A stretch of DNA of 64,000 bases from Christensenella hongkongensis (GTDB lineage: Bacteria; Bacillota; Clostridia; Christensenellales; Christensenellaceae): assembly GCF_000981035.1 (NCBI RefSeq), contig NZ_LAYJ01000102.1:1-64000 (forward strand), in the 5' to 3' direction. Positions within the stretch are counted from its first letter, which is position 1. Every line of letters begins with the position of its first letter. Below the pieces are notes generated by a model, which saw only the letters and a program-made list of their open reading frames with translations, ran no database searches and had not been told where the DNA came from. Position numbers and translations under genes: made by a program. Below, one piece after another: positions 7,646 to 16,177 of this stretch.

Positions 7646-8254
7646 ATGAGCATGGAGAATTGGAACAAATGGGTGGCAAGGGATATCATCACAACAGTGC
7701 TGTTGAGTTTGTTGCTGATCGTAATTCAGTTAGTGATCAACATGGTGGCCATGTTGAATGATTTTGTCAGTATGGTGCTATCCGTGGGGATCAGCTGTTT
7801 TCTATGTGCGCCTATCTATTTTCTTTTGGTGCGGCGGGTACGTAAACGGTTTGTTTCGCTCATTTATATGCTGATTTTGGGCGTTGTATTTTTGATCATG
7901 GGCGATTGGTTTTTGCTGCCGTACTTTGCAGTGGTGGGATTGATCTGTGAGGCGATCTTGTGGAAACAGGGCTCTTACGATAATCCGTGGCGGATTACGG
8001 CTGCGTGGACGATATACAGTGTGCTGTACATTGGTGTGAACCTTTTGCCGCTGTGGTTTTTTTGGGATTCGTTTCACCAAAACGCGTTGGCCAGCGGAAT
8101 GACGCAGGAATATATCGACGCATATGTGCGCTATTATTCTCAACCCGGTTGGCTGGTTGCCATTGTAGTAATCACTGCCGTTCTTGGCTTTTTGGGATGT
8201 ATGGTGGGCAGACGGATGATGCAAAAGCATTTTAAAAAAGTGGGCGTTTTGTAA
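7646..8254 (+). CDS. ECF transporter S component, MptD-like
   Basis: 202 residues from the ATG at 7646, five bases after GGAGG; a TTG at 7634 lies in front of that site and is unlikely. Six hydrophobic segments cover the chain, with a loop WKQGSYDNPWRIT near the middle, as in the MptD/Trep_Strep family of putative ECF substrate-binding components (TIGR02185). S components capture a vitamin, metal or similar small molecule and hand it to the T/A module. The two following genes supply that module. The substrate is not known for this family, and its iron-box-like operator makes an iron-related cargo plausible. Confidence 0.8.
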   Translation: MSMENWNKWVARDIITTVLLSLLLIVIQLVINMVAMLNDFVSMVLSVGISCFLCAPIYFLLVRRVRKRFVSLIYMLILGVVFLIMGDWFLLPYFAVVGLICEAILWKQGSYDNPWRITAAWTIYSVLYIGVNLLPLWFFWDSFHQNALASGMTQEYIDAYVRYYSQPGWLVAIVVITAVLGFLGCMVGRRMMQKHFKKVGVL

Positions 8255-8952
8255 TGAAATCAAATGCACGATATGAATTTGCCGTTCCTGCAAAATTATG
8301 TGCATTTTTCTGCACGCTGATTACTGTTTTTTTGATAACAGATAAGGACAACCTGTGGATGCTTACGGTGACGGGGCTGCTGTATGTTTTGGTGCAGAGG
8401 CAGTGGAAACAAGGTATCGGATTTGGAATATTTTATCTGGCATTGAGCCTGTTGCTGCTGCTGATACGCCAAGGAATGCGGATGCCTGTACTTTCTGAAT
8501 TCCACATATTTATGTTTTGGTGGCTGACGCCTGTTTTTATTGTTGCATGGAGCTTGATGACCACGCCGCCTGGCAAATTGAGCGCGTTTTTTTCTAAACT
8601 GCATGCGCCGCGCAGCCTGACGTTGGGGATGTTGGTTGTGTTTCGCTTCTTCCCCACGATGCGCGCGCAATGGAGAGGCTTGCGGGAGTCCATGCACAAC
8701 CGCGGCCTTACGACAGGCAAACAGATGGTCGCCCATCCGGCGGCAACCTTTGAGTATACGCTTATCCCTGTATTGATGAGCTGCCTGCAAATATCCGACC
8801 AGCTGGCAGTGTCTGCCGTCTCGCGCGGGCTGGATACACCAGGGCGGAGGGAAAGCTATTATGAATCAAAAATGAAAGCGGCAGACTATGCGTGCATGGC
8901 TCTTTTTATTGCTGCAATGGCGGCATTGCTTATAGGTGGGAGAATGGCATGA
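8254..8952 (+). CDS. ECF transporter T component (CbiQ/EcfT family)
   Basis: 232 residues. The start overlaps the stop of the S component by one base (TAATG). Several hydrophobic segments precede the cytoplasmic coupling region. The helix region carries VFRFFPTMRAQWRGLRESMHNRG and, further on, SRGLDTPGRRESY; the xRG motifs match the Ala-Arg-Gly type signatures that EcfT uses to contact the ATPases. It transmits ATP-driven movement to the S component. The stop overlaps the ATPase start, so the three genes are tightly coupled. Confidence 0.87.
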   Translation: MKSNARYEFAVPAKLCAFFCTLITVFLITDKDNLWMLTVTGLLYVLVQRQWKQGIGFGIFYLALSLLLLLIRQGMRMPVLSEFHIFMFWWLTPVFIVAWSLMTTPPGKLSAFFSKLHAPRSLTLGMLVVFRFFPTMRAQWRGLRESMHNRGLTTGKQMVAHPAATFEYTLIPVLMSCLQISDQLAVSAVSRGLDTPGRRESYYESKMKAADYACMALFIAAMAALLIGGRMA

Positions 8953-10346
8953 TAGAGCTCAATAATGTATCTTTTGCGTATGAAGGACAGGAGAACTGCA
9001 TTCATAATGTAAACCTGACAATCAGACAAGGCGAATGTGTTGTGCTGGTGGGACGTTCGGGCAACGGCAAGACGACATTGACAAGGATCATAAACGGGCT
9101 TGCGCCTGCGTATTATAGAGGAACCCTGACAGGTGAAGTGAAAATCAATGGAAAAGATATCAGGGAGTATCGGGACTGGGAGCGCGCCAAGGCGATCGGT
9201 AATGTATTTCAAGATCCAAAATCGCAGTTTTTTTCTGGAGAGCTTGTGGGCGAAGTGGCCTTTGCGTGTGAAAATCTGGGATATGGGAAGGAGGCCATAA
9301 AAAAACGCACCGACAAAACAATCGAAGAAATGGGGTTAACCTATATAAAATCGCGAAGGCTGGATGTGCTGTCCAGCGGCGAAAAGCAAAAGGTAGCCAT
9401 TGCTTCGGTGCGGGTGGTGGAACCGCAGATATATGTGTTTGACGAGCCTTCTGCCAATCTGGACGGGCAGGCCTCGCTTAAACTGACAGAAACGATGCGG
9501 CAGTTTAAGCAACAGGGGTATACCTTGGTTATATCAGAGCACCGGCTGGCTTACCTCACAGGGATTGCGGACCGCTTTGTGTATATTGAAAATGGAAAAA
9601 TAATACGCAGCTATACAGCCAAAGAATTGATGGCGCTGGATGAAGGCGCCAGAAAAGAAATGGGTTTGAGAATTCCCTTTCCATACATTCACGCTGGATT
9701 GCCCATGCCACAAAAAGACAACACAAGCCGCCCGTTGCTGACACTGGAAAATGTATCGTACCGTGCAAAAAAGCAACAGATATTGTCGTCAATATCGTTT
9801 TCAGCCTGTTCTGGGCAAATCGTTGCGGTCACAGGTCAAAATGGTGTGGGAAAAACGACCCTTGCCAAAGTAATTTGCGGATTGAAAAAAGAGAGTGGCG
9901 GCGCATTGTTTGTGAAAGGAGAAAAAGTGCCTGCGAGAAAGCGGTGGCAGAATGTGTGGTACAGCTCTAACGACATCAATACGCAGTTGTTTACAAACAG
10001 CGTAGAGGATGAGCTTTTGCTGCAATCCCGAAACGGCAATGATATTGAAGCAGCCAGAAACATTTTGAAAGACTTTGATTTGTATGAATACAGGAGCTGT
10101 CATCCGCAGGCGCTCTCCGGTGGGCAAAAGCAGAGATTGTCCATTGCGTGTGGATTGTTGTCCGGCAGGGAAATCCTGATTTTTGATGAGCCCACCAGTG
10201 GACTGGATGGAGAAAACCTCGTGCGTGTTGCAGGGGCGTTTAAAAATGCTGCCAAAGACGGCAAAGCGATCATCCTTATAACGCACGACAACGAATTAAT
10301 GAAGGAATGTTGTACCCATAGCTATGTGATGCAGACTGGAAAATAA
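8949..10346 (+). CDS. ECF transporter ATPase, two ATPase domains fused
   Basis: 465 residues from the ATG at 8949, which overlaps the T-component stop (ATGA). Two complete ABC domains lie in tandem. Domain 1 has Walker A GRSGNGKTT, signature LSSGEKQK and Walker B VFDEPSANLD. Domain 2 has GQNGVGKTT, LSGGQKQR and IFDEPTSGLD. This equals EcfA1 plus EcfA2 in one chain, about twice the length of a single CbiO. Signature motif 1 has LSSGE instead of LSGGQ, a common asymmetry. It energises the S/T components encoded just upstream. Confidence 0.9.
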   Translation: MIELNNVSFAYEGQENCIHNVNLTIRQGECVVLVGRSGNGKTTLTRIINGLAPAYYRGTLTGEVKINGKDIREYRDWERAKAIGNVFQDPKSQFFSGELVGEVAFACENLGYGKEAIKKRTDKTIEEMGLTYIKSRRLDVLSSGEKQKVAIASVRVVEPQIYVFDEPSANLDGQASLKLTETMRQFKQQGYTLVISEHRLAYLTGIADRFVYIENGKIIRSYTAKELMALDEGARKEMGLRIPFPYIHAGLPMPQKDNTSRPLLTLENVSYRAKKQQILSSISFSACSGQIVAVTGQNGVGKTTLAKVICGLKKESGGALFVKGEKVPARKRWQNVWYSSNDINTQLFTNSVEDELLLQSRNGNDIEAARNILKDFDLYEYRSCHPQALSGGQKQRLSIACGLLSGREILIFDEPTSGLDGENLVRVAGAFKNAAKDGKAIILITHDNELMKECCTHSYVMQTGK

Positions 10347-10543
10347 AAGAATATCATTCACCATCCGGTCAAAATCGATCTGATATTGATAATCCTGTTC
10401 AAACGCAATAAATCGCAAAAGAGCTTGGAGGTTTATTGCTTCGCGTCCACTGTGAAACAACAATCCTGCTTTTGCGCGCAAAACATAAGGACAAATGAAT
10501 GGGCCGGGAAGGCGGCTATCGATCCACATTGAAAAATATTTTG

Positions 10544-11026
10544 TCATGTATGCTTTTTATTGAGCTTTGCAACGCCAAAGCTCAGGAAGGTTGCAAACAG
10601 GCACCAGCACAAATATGGAATCTGAAGCATCGTTGCAAGCAGGCTGTACGGATAAAATGCGGCCATCATCCATATGATCGAGCCAATCAGGGCCAACAGC
10701 CAAACAGAACCTGCAAGGTAGCCGCGGTTCCTGAAAAAGATGATCGACCATGTAAAGTTCAATGCAAGCTGGATAATATAGGGCGTCAGGATAACCGCAA
10801 CAGAAGCCCCTGCCAAGGCCGCTCCCTTATAGGCAAGATAGGACGAAATTCCCATCAACACATATAGAATTGTCCAGACGATCGGGAACAGGAACCCGGG
10901 CGGGCTTAACGGAGGCTGGCGGAAAGCTTCATATTTCTTTTTCGAGTTTCCCGCCGCCCTCGCAGAAAGCATCCCAACTACAAGTGGAACCGCAATAAAA
11001 ACAATGACCATAATAACGTCTGACAT
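10544..11026 (-). CDS. tspO: TspO/MBR family tryptophan-rich sensory protein
   Basis: 160 residues, typical of TspO. Five hydrophobic helices are visible, with the family motifs PPLSPPGFLFPIVWTILYVLMG (~38-59), LALNFTWSIIFF (~87-98) and the C-terminal LQIPYLCWCLFATFLS. TspO proteins bind porphyrins and heme in the membrane and are tied to tetrapyrrole and stress responses. It is transcribed alone, opposite to its neighbours, between the ECF importer and the helicase. A tetrapyrrole-binding protein within an apparent metal island is suggestive, but a functional link is inference. Confidence 0.9.
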   Translation of the reverse strand: MSDVIMVIVFIAVPLVVGMLSARAAGNSKKKYEAFRQPPLSPPGFLFPIVWTILYVLMGISSYLAYKGAALAGASVAVILTPYIIQLALNFTWSIIFFRNRGYLAGSVWLLALIGSIIWMMAAFYPYSLLATMLQIPYLCWCLFATFLSFGVAKLNKKHT

Positions 11027-11287
11027 ATCAAAACCTCCGGAATTATCAAAATCCTTTCAATGCAGGTATTTTAAACAACCTGTGCTGTTTTAATCACCAT
11101 TTTTTATGTTATCGTGCGTTTTTTTCGCTGGTGGATACCCGCGGCGATATTTTATCATTTCACAAAATGACGCTGCGCGGCCAAAATGCCCGTTCTTTTT
11201 TGCCAAACCGGGAAAAGTCCCGTATTCTTAACACATTTTGTACCATATGGATGATATAATAAAAGAAAAAGTAATCGGGAGATCGTT

Positions 11288-13429
11288 TTGGCAGGAATTT
11301 TGGAACAACTCAACGACAGGCAAAGGGAAGCGGTACAGCAAACCGAGGGGTATGTACGCGTCATTGCGGGAGCCGGAAGCGGAAAAACAAGGACGCTTAC
11401 TTCACGCTATGTTTATCTGGTGGAGGAGCTGGGCGTGTCGCCGGGCAAAATCATGTCGGTCACCTTTACCAATAAAGCGGCGGGAGAAATGAAGGCGCGA
11501 ATCCGTAAAATGCTGGGGGATGTGGATACGGGCTTCATCAGCACATTTCACGGCTTTTGCCTGCAGGTGCTGAAAGAGGACATCCACAGGCTGAATTATC
11601 CGCAGTCGTTTTCGATTATGGATGAAACGGACCAGAAAAGCCTTCTTGAGGAAATCTACCATGAGCTCGGCCTGAGCCTGCGCGACTACACCTTCCGCGA
11701 TATGCTCAAGGTAATCGATTTGTTTAAAGCGCCGTACGAATATGTCGGGCAGGTAACGGAGCCGGACGAGCAAAAGGCAATCCGGTATTTTGCAAGCTTT
11801 ACAAGGGACGACAGGGACAGAATACTCGGCAAGTACGTCCAAAAGCAGCGCCGTAACTTTATGCTTGATTTTGACGACATTATCAATTACACGCTGTATT
11901 TGTTTACCCATTACGGGGACGTTTTAAAAAAATGGCAGGAAAAGCTGCAATATATACAGGTTGATGAATTCCAGGATGTGGACGGCAAACAGGCAAAACT
12001 TGTGTATCTGCTGTCCGGCGGATATGGAAACCTGTTTGTGGTGGGCGATCCGGATCAGACAATCTACTCATGGCGCGGAGCCGACGTTCACATTATCCTT
12101 GATTTCAACAAAGAATTTCCACAGGCAAAAACAATATACCTTAATTCAAATTACCGTTCCACCCCACAGATTCTCAGCGTGAGCAACGACCTGATTTCAA
12201 AAAACAGGGAAAGGCTTAAAAACGCACTTTTACCTGTCAGGGACGACGGCGCAAAGGTGTTTTATAAACACACAAAGTCAACCGCAGAGGAAGCCGCTTA
12301 TGTTGCGCGCACGATCCGGTTTCTTTTGGACAGCGGCGTAAAGCCCTACCATATTGCGGTTCTCTACCGCGCGCATTACGTTTCGCGCAGCCTGGAGGAA
12401 GCGTTTGTCAAGGAGGATATCCCATACGCCCTGTTTAACGGCGTAGAATTTTATAACAGGAAGGAAATCAAGGACGTGCTTTGCTATTTGCGTATGCCGC
12501 TTACCTTTGACGATATATCGTTCCTGCGCACCATCAATACCCCGCGCCGGGAAATCGGGCGTACGAGGCTTAACTTCCTCACGGAATATGCGGAAAACAA
12601 CAACGTAAAGCTCTATCAGGCGCTCAAAGACAACCTCGACCACGAGAAAATCAAAAACACCAGGGCAAGGCGCTATGCAGAGGTGATTGAAAAATACGCG
12701 GAGCTGACAGGCCGTATGAGCGTTTCGGATTTCGTAGATGGAATCCTGCGTGAATCCGGATATGAAGAAATGCTGATGAAGAACGCGGACCAGAACCGGA
12801 TCGATAATGTCAGCGAGCTGAAAAACGCGATCCAGCAATATGAGTCAAGCGCTGGGGAGAAGGTGTCGCTTGACGATTACCTTGGAAAAATTGCGTTATT
12901 CACGAATCTGGATGTGACGGAAAAGCGCGAGAGCGTAAAACTGATGACTGTGCATACCGCAAAAGGGCTGGAATACCCATATGTATTTGTAGTCAGCCTG
13001 AACGAAGGAATCTTTCCATCGGCAAGGGTACGCAGCAGGCAGGAAATGGAGGAGGAGCGCAGGCTGTGCTATGTAGCGTTTACGCGCGCAAGGGATAATC
13101 TTTTTCTCGTGGACGCCGAAGGCCGCAATAACGACAGCAGCTACCGCTACCCGTCCAGATTTATTTTCAACGTGGACTTTGAGAAGCTCGAGATCGACGG
13201 GATTCCCGACGAAGAGTTTCTTTCCCAGGCAAAGGCGTACATCGGCAGCGCGGAAGGACGGCTGTACCAGTCGCAGGCGCGCCTCATGGCAGGAGACCGT
13301 GTAATTCATCCTGTCTTTGGAAAGGGCGTTGTTTTGCGGGAAACAGACAAAAGCTATGAGATTGAGTTTGAAACTATTACGGGACACAGGGACATCGATA
13401 AAAAATATGGAAAGCTGAAAAAACTCTGA
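11288..13429 (+). CDS. pcrA: UvrD/PcrA-type superfamily 1 DNA helicase
   Basis: 713 residues, TTG start after GGGAG; an extended -10 (TGATATAAT, 11252-11260) lies upstream. Motifs appear in order: Q-motif LNDRQREAV, Walker A AGAGSGKT (27-34), TFTNKAA, motif II VDEFQDVD, motif III GDPDQTIYSWRGA, motif V TVHTAKGLEYPYVFV and motif VI EEERRLCYVAFTRAR. The C-terminus has the Tudor-like tail GDRVIHPVFGKGVV found in PcrA. It unwinds DNA 3'-5' in nucleotide excision repair and replication restart. Length is slightly below the usual 720-740. A second UvrD-like paralogue elsewhere in the genome cannot be excluded. Confidence 0.9.
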   Translation: MAGILEQLNDRQREAVQQTEGYVRVIAGAGSGKTRTLTSRYVYLVEELGVSPGKIMSVTFTNKAAGEMKARIRKMLGDVDTGFISTFHGFCLQVLKEDIHRLNYPQSFSIMDETDQKSLLEEIYHELGLSLRDYTFRDMLKVIDLFKAPYEYVGQVTEPDEQKAIRYFASFTRDDRDRILGKYVQKQRRNFMLDFDDIINYTLYLFTHYGDVLKKWQEKLQYIQVDEFQDVDGKQAKLVYLLSGGYGNLFVVGDPDQTIYSWRGADVHIILDFNKEFPQAKTIYLNSNYRSTPQILSVSNDLISKNRERLKNALLPVRDDGAKVFYKHTKSTAEEAAYVARTIRFLLDSGVKPYHIAVLYRAHYVSRSLEEAFVKEDIPYALFNGVEFYNRKEIKDVLCYLRMPLTFDDISFLRTINTPRREIGRTRLNFLTEYAENNNVKLYQALKDNLDHEKIKNTRARRYAEVIEKYAELTGRMSVSDFVDGILRESGYEEMLMKNADQNRIDNVSELKNAIQQYESSAGEKVSLDDYLGKIALFTNLDVTEKRESVKLMTVHTAKGLEYPYVFVVSLNEGIFPSARVRSRQEMEEERRLCYVAFTRARDNLFLVDAEGRNNDSSYRYPSRFIFNVDFEKLEIDGIPDEEFLSQAKAYIGSAEGRLYQSQARLMAGDRVIHPVFGKGVVLRETDKSYEIEFETITGHRDIDKKYGKLKKL

Positions 13430-13440
13430 GTATCCTAATA

Positions 13441-13498
13441 CGGAAATTGCCGTCCCTTATGGCACCATACCACGGCGGGCGGTTGTTTCCGTTTTTTT
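13441..13498 (+). terminator. Terminator after the helicase
   Basis: CGGAAATTGCCGTCCC pairs, with small bulges, with GGGCGGTTGTTTCCG, and is followed by seven T residues. It separates the helicase from the second TetR promoter. Confidence 0.65.
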
Positions 13499-13507
13499 CA
13501 TATTATA

Positions 13508-13564
13508 TTGACAAGACAGAAAAAACGCACTATTATGTTAATAGTGTTAGCGAACGGTGTTCGC
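13508..13564 (+). promoter_or_regulatory. Promoter and palindrome of the second TetR gene
   Basis: TTGACA (13508-13513), 17 bases, TATTAT (13531-13536). Downstream lies GCGAAC-GGT-GTTCGC (13550-13564), a perfect 6-bp palindrome. A GTTAGC half-site of the shared operator is at 13546-13551. Autoregulation is likely. Confidence 0.75.
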
Positions 13565-13585
13565 AAAAATAAACGGAGACTTGTT

Positions 13586-14203
13586 ATGCCCAAAGACAAA
13601 ACAGAAACCTATCATAAAATCATACGGGCGGCAAAGGCTGAGTTTTTAGAGAAAGGCTTTGAGCAAGCCTCCATGCGTAATATTGCTTCTGCAATCGGCA
13701 TGAGCGCAGCCGGGCTTTACCGCCATTTCAAAGATAAGGAAGACCTGTTTGACGCATTGATCGAGCCCCTGATGCAGGCCTTTGCAAAGGCGTATGCTGC
13801 GCAGCGAAAACGAGCTTACCGTTTTTTGGAGGACGACGGCAATATGGAGGAACTGTGGATGGGCAAAAATGACCTGACCATTTTTCTGGACCTCATGCAC
13901 CGTTATTATGATGAATTCCGTTTGTTGCTTTGCTGTGCAGATGGGACAAAGCATGCGGATTTTATTCACGACTTCACAAGCTTCGAGCAAAAGGAAACGC
14001 TCGAATATATGGAAGCAGCCCGCAAAAAAGGCCTTCAGGTCAATGATATCAAGCCGCAGGAGCTGCACCTTCTGTTAAGCGCTTACTATACGGCGGTATT
14101 TGAAGTTGTGGTTCACAGCTTTGAGCGGGCAGAGGCGGAGCATTACCTGCACACTTTGCAACGCTTCTTTTTTCCGGGCTGGCGGGCGGTGCTGGGGCTA
14201 TAA
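13586..14203 (+). CDS. TetR family regulator, second paralogue
   Basis: 205 residues from the ATG at 13586 after CGGAG; the open frame reaches back to 13508 but that part overlaps the promoter. The HTH is FLEKGFEQASMRNIASAIGMSAAGLYRHFKDKEDLFDALI. LLLCCADGTKHADFIHDF and YTAVFEVVVHSFERAEAEHYL align with the first TetR protein, so the two arose by duplication or came together. It directly precedes the ABC exporter pair. It likely binds the GCGAAC palindrome at its own promoter. The ligand is unknown. Confidence 0.87.
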   Translation: MPKDKTETYHKIIRAAKAEFLEKGFEQASMRNIASAIGMSAAGLYRHFKDKEDLFDALIEPLMQAFAKAYAAQRKRAYRFLEDDGNMEELWMGKNDLTIFLDLMHRYYDEFRLLLCCADGTKHADFIHDFTSFEQKETLEYMEAARKKGLQVNDIKPQELHLLLSAYYTAVFEVVVHSFERAEAEHYLHTLQRFFFPGWRAVLGL

Positions 14204-14226
14204 TGCGGCTATATTTTTTTGTGTAC

Positions 14227-14246
14227 GAGTTAGTTTTTGCTAACTG
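14227..14246 (+). promoter_or_regulatory. Shared palindrome, copy 2
   Basis: Core GTTAG-TTTTTG-CTAAC at 14229-14244. It lies 24 bases after a TATAAT (14199-14204) that overlaps the TetR stop codon, in the leader of the ABC exporter operon. Confidence 0.7.
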
Positions 14247-14259
14247 AATTGGTAACGGG

Positions 14260-14320
14260 CGCTACCCGTGCCCAAAAGACTCCAAAAACAGCGTTTTACA
14301 TTTTGGGTGTCGGCGTAGCG
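14260..14320 (+). promoter_or_regulatory. Long hairpin between the two operator copies
   Basis: CGCTAC (14260-14265) pairs with GTAGCG (14315-14320) and CCCAAAA (14271-14277) with TTTTGGG (14301-14307), leaving a 23-base loop. It could shape the leader RNA of transcripts that start upstream. Confidence 0.45.
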
Positions 14321-14346
14321 TCTGGAATACTGAATATACGCTCAAT

Positions 14347-14366
14347 GGGTTAGTTGTTGCTAACTA
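14347..14366 (+). promoter_or_regulatory. Shared palindrome, copy 3
   Basis: Core GTTAG-TTGTTG-CTAAC at 14349-14364, exactly 120 bases after copy 2 and 26 bases before the preferred TTG start. An extended -10-like TGG-AATACT (14323-14331) lies just upstream. Confidence 0.7.
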
Positions 14367-14389
14367 AAATGACAAAAGGAGGATGCAAA

Positions 14390-16177
14390 TTGAAACAGAA
14401 AAAGAAAGGAAATATTTCGCAGCTTCTGGATTATGCCGGCGGCCATAAAAAGCTGACGGTTCTGGGATGCGTATTGTCCGGTGTTTCCGCAATACTTTCC
14501 ATGGCTCCCTATATTTTAATCTGGTTTGTGGCCAGAGGGGTTTTTTCAGCGATGCCTGATTTTTCCTCGTCCCAGGGGTTGGTGCAGTACGGCTGGGATG
14601 CGCTATGGTTTGCGCTCGTTTCGGCGGCGGTTTATTTTGGCGCGCTGCTGTGCACGCACCTTGCCGCCTTCCGCACAGCGAAAAATATGCGTTCGCAGGC
14701 GGCGAAGCGTCTCGTAAACCTGCCGCTTGGATATTTCACCTCAAACCAATCGGGCCGCCTGCGTAAGATGATTGACGACAACGCAGACATGACAGAGACA
14801 CTTCTGGCGCACGAGCTGCCGGATTACGTGGGCGCAGTTGTTACTCCGCTTGCGGCTGTTGTGCTGTTGTTTGTGTTTGACTGGCGGATGGGGCTGTTGT
14901 GCCTGATTCCAATCGTCATATCGGTCATCACCCTGTTTCGCATGATGGGGGGCAAGCAGGCAAAATTTTTCAGCAAATACCAGCGGGCCATTGAGGACTT
15001 GAGCGCGGAGGCCACGGAATACGTACGGGGAATCCCGGTGGTAAAAGTATTCCAGCAAACTGTTTATTCCTTTAAAAGCTTTTATTCCTCTATTATGAGC
15101 TACAGCAGGCTGGCGTCGGATTACGCCATGGTAAACCGCACGCCCATGACGGTATTTACAACGGTTTTGAACTCGACATTCCTTTTGCTGATCCCTGCGG
15201 GCATGATTTTGTGCGGCATTGCTTCCGACGGATGGGCGATTTTGGTGGACCTTGTATTCTATATCCTGTTTACGCCGCTGTGCGCAATGATGGTCAGTCG
15301 CATCATGTATGCGGGACAGGCCTCGATGGAGGCAAGCGAGGCGGTATATAAGCTGGAACAGATCACAGACGAAAAACCACTGGAGGAACCGCAAAACCCT
15401 GTAGCGCCAAAGGGCGCGGATGTGGAGCTCAGGAATGTTACGTTCACCTATCCGGGTGCGGGAGATCCGGCGCTTTCCGGAGTCAGCTTCCATGTTCCGG
15501 AAGGAAAAACGATTGCGCTCGTCGGACCGTCCGGCGGTGGAAAAACCACAGCGGCAAGCCTGATTCCCCGTTTTTGGGACGTACAGGAGGGCGAGGTGCT
15601 TGTGGGCGGCGTGGACGTGCGGCAGATTTCGCCTGAGGTGTTGATGGACCAGGTGGCGTTTGTGTTTCAGGATACCCGCTTGTTTAAAATAAGCATCCTC
15701 GAGAACATACGGGCGGCGCGCCCGCAGGCCTCGCGCGAGGAGGCGCTGAAGGCAGCGCACGCCGCGCAGTGTGACGATATTCTGGAAAAAATGCCAAACG
15801 GCGTCGATACTGTGATCGGTACAAAGGGCGTGTATCTGTCAGGTGGCGAACAACAGCGCATTGCCCTTGCACGCGCAATTTTGAAGGATGCACCTATTAT
15901 CGTACTGGATGAAGCGACCGCTTTTGCGGATCCGGAAAACGAGGCGCTCATCCAAAAGGCGTTTGAAGTACTGACCAAAGGAAAAACCGTTTTGATGATC
16001 GCCCACCGCCTGTCTACTGTGCGCGGGGCGGACCGCATCCTGGTACTGAAAAACGGCAGGGTGGCGGAACAGGGAACCCATGATCAGCTTGTGGAGAAAA
16101 ACGGTGTTTACGCAGCCATGTGGAACGACTATCAAACTGCTGCGCAATGGAAGGTAGGAAAGGAGGCGGCATCATGA
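14390..16177 (+). CDS. ABC exporter-type protein, IrtA-like half of a pair
   Basis: 595 residues from the TTG at 14390, seven bases after AAAGGAGG; earlier starts overlap the operator. Six membrane helices (to ~320) are followed by an ATPase domain: Walker A GPSGGGKTT, signature LSGGEQQR and Walker B IIVLDEATAFADPENE. The DEATAFADPENE text is typical of the YbtP/YbtQ/IrtA/IrtB group, which have exporter folds but import iron-loaded siderophores. The next gene overlaps by ATGA and encodes the partner half. Siderophore or other metallophore uptake is inferred from family and from the DtxR gene in the same operon. Confidence 0.85.
   Translation: MKQKKKGNISQLLDYAGGHKKLTVLGCVLSGVSAILSMAPYILIWFVARGVFSAMPDFSSSQGLVQYGWDALWFALVSAAVYFGALLCTHLAAFRTAKNMRSQAAKRLVNLPLGYFTSNQSGRLRKMIDDNADMTETLLAHELPDYVGAVVTPLAAVVLLFVFDWRMGLLCLIPIVISVITLFRMMGGKQAKFFSKYQRAIEDLSAEATEYVRGIPVVKVFQQTVYSFKSFYSSIMSYSRLASDYAMVNRTPMTVFTTVLNSTFLLLIPAGMILCGIASDGWAILVDLVFYILFTPLCAMMVSRIMYAGQASMEASEAVYKLEQITDEKPLEEPQNPVAPKGADVELRNVTFTYPGAGDPALSGVSFHVPEGKTIALVGPSGGGKTTAASLIPRFWDVQEGEVLVGGVDVRQISPEVLMDQVAFVFQDTRLFKISILENIRAARPQASREEALKAAHAAQCDDILEKMPNGVDTVIGTKGVYLSGGEQQRIALARAILKDAPIIVLDEATAFADPENEALIQKAFEVLTKGKTVLMIAHRLSTVRGADRILVLKNGRVAEQGTHDQLVEKNGVYAAMWNDYQTAAQWKVGKEAAS

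Noticed and set aside
10296-10547. 83-codon open frame on the minus strand after tspO (FHSGREAINLQALLRFIAFEQDYQYQIDFDRM)
   Set aside because: It has no ribosome site, overlaps both the ECF ATPase end and the tspO stop, and only faintly resembles Fic or TetR tails. It may be a relic, but evidence is too thin to list as a gene.
14741-15760. 339-codon open frame opposite the IrtA-like gene
   Set aside because: Antisense to a well-supported ABC protein, His/Arg/Gln-rich shadow composition, no start signal.
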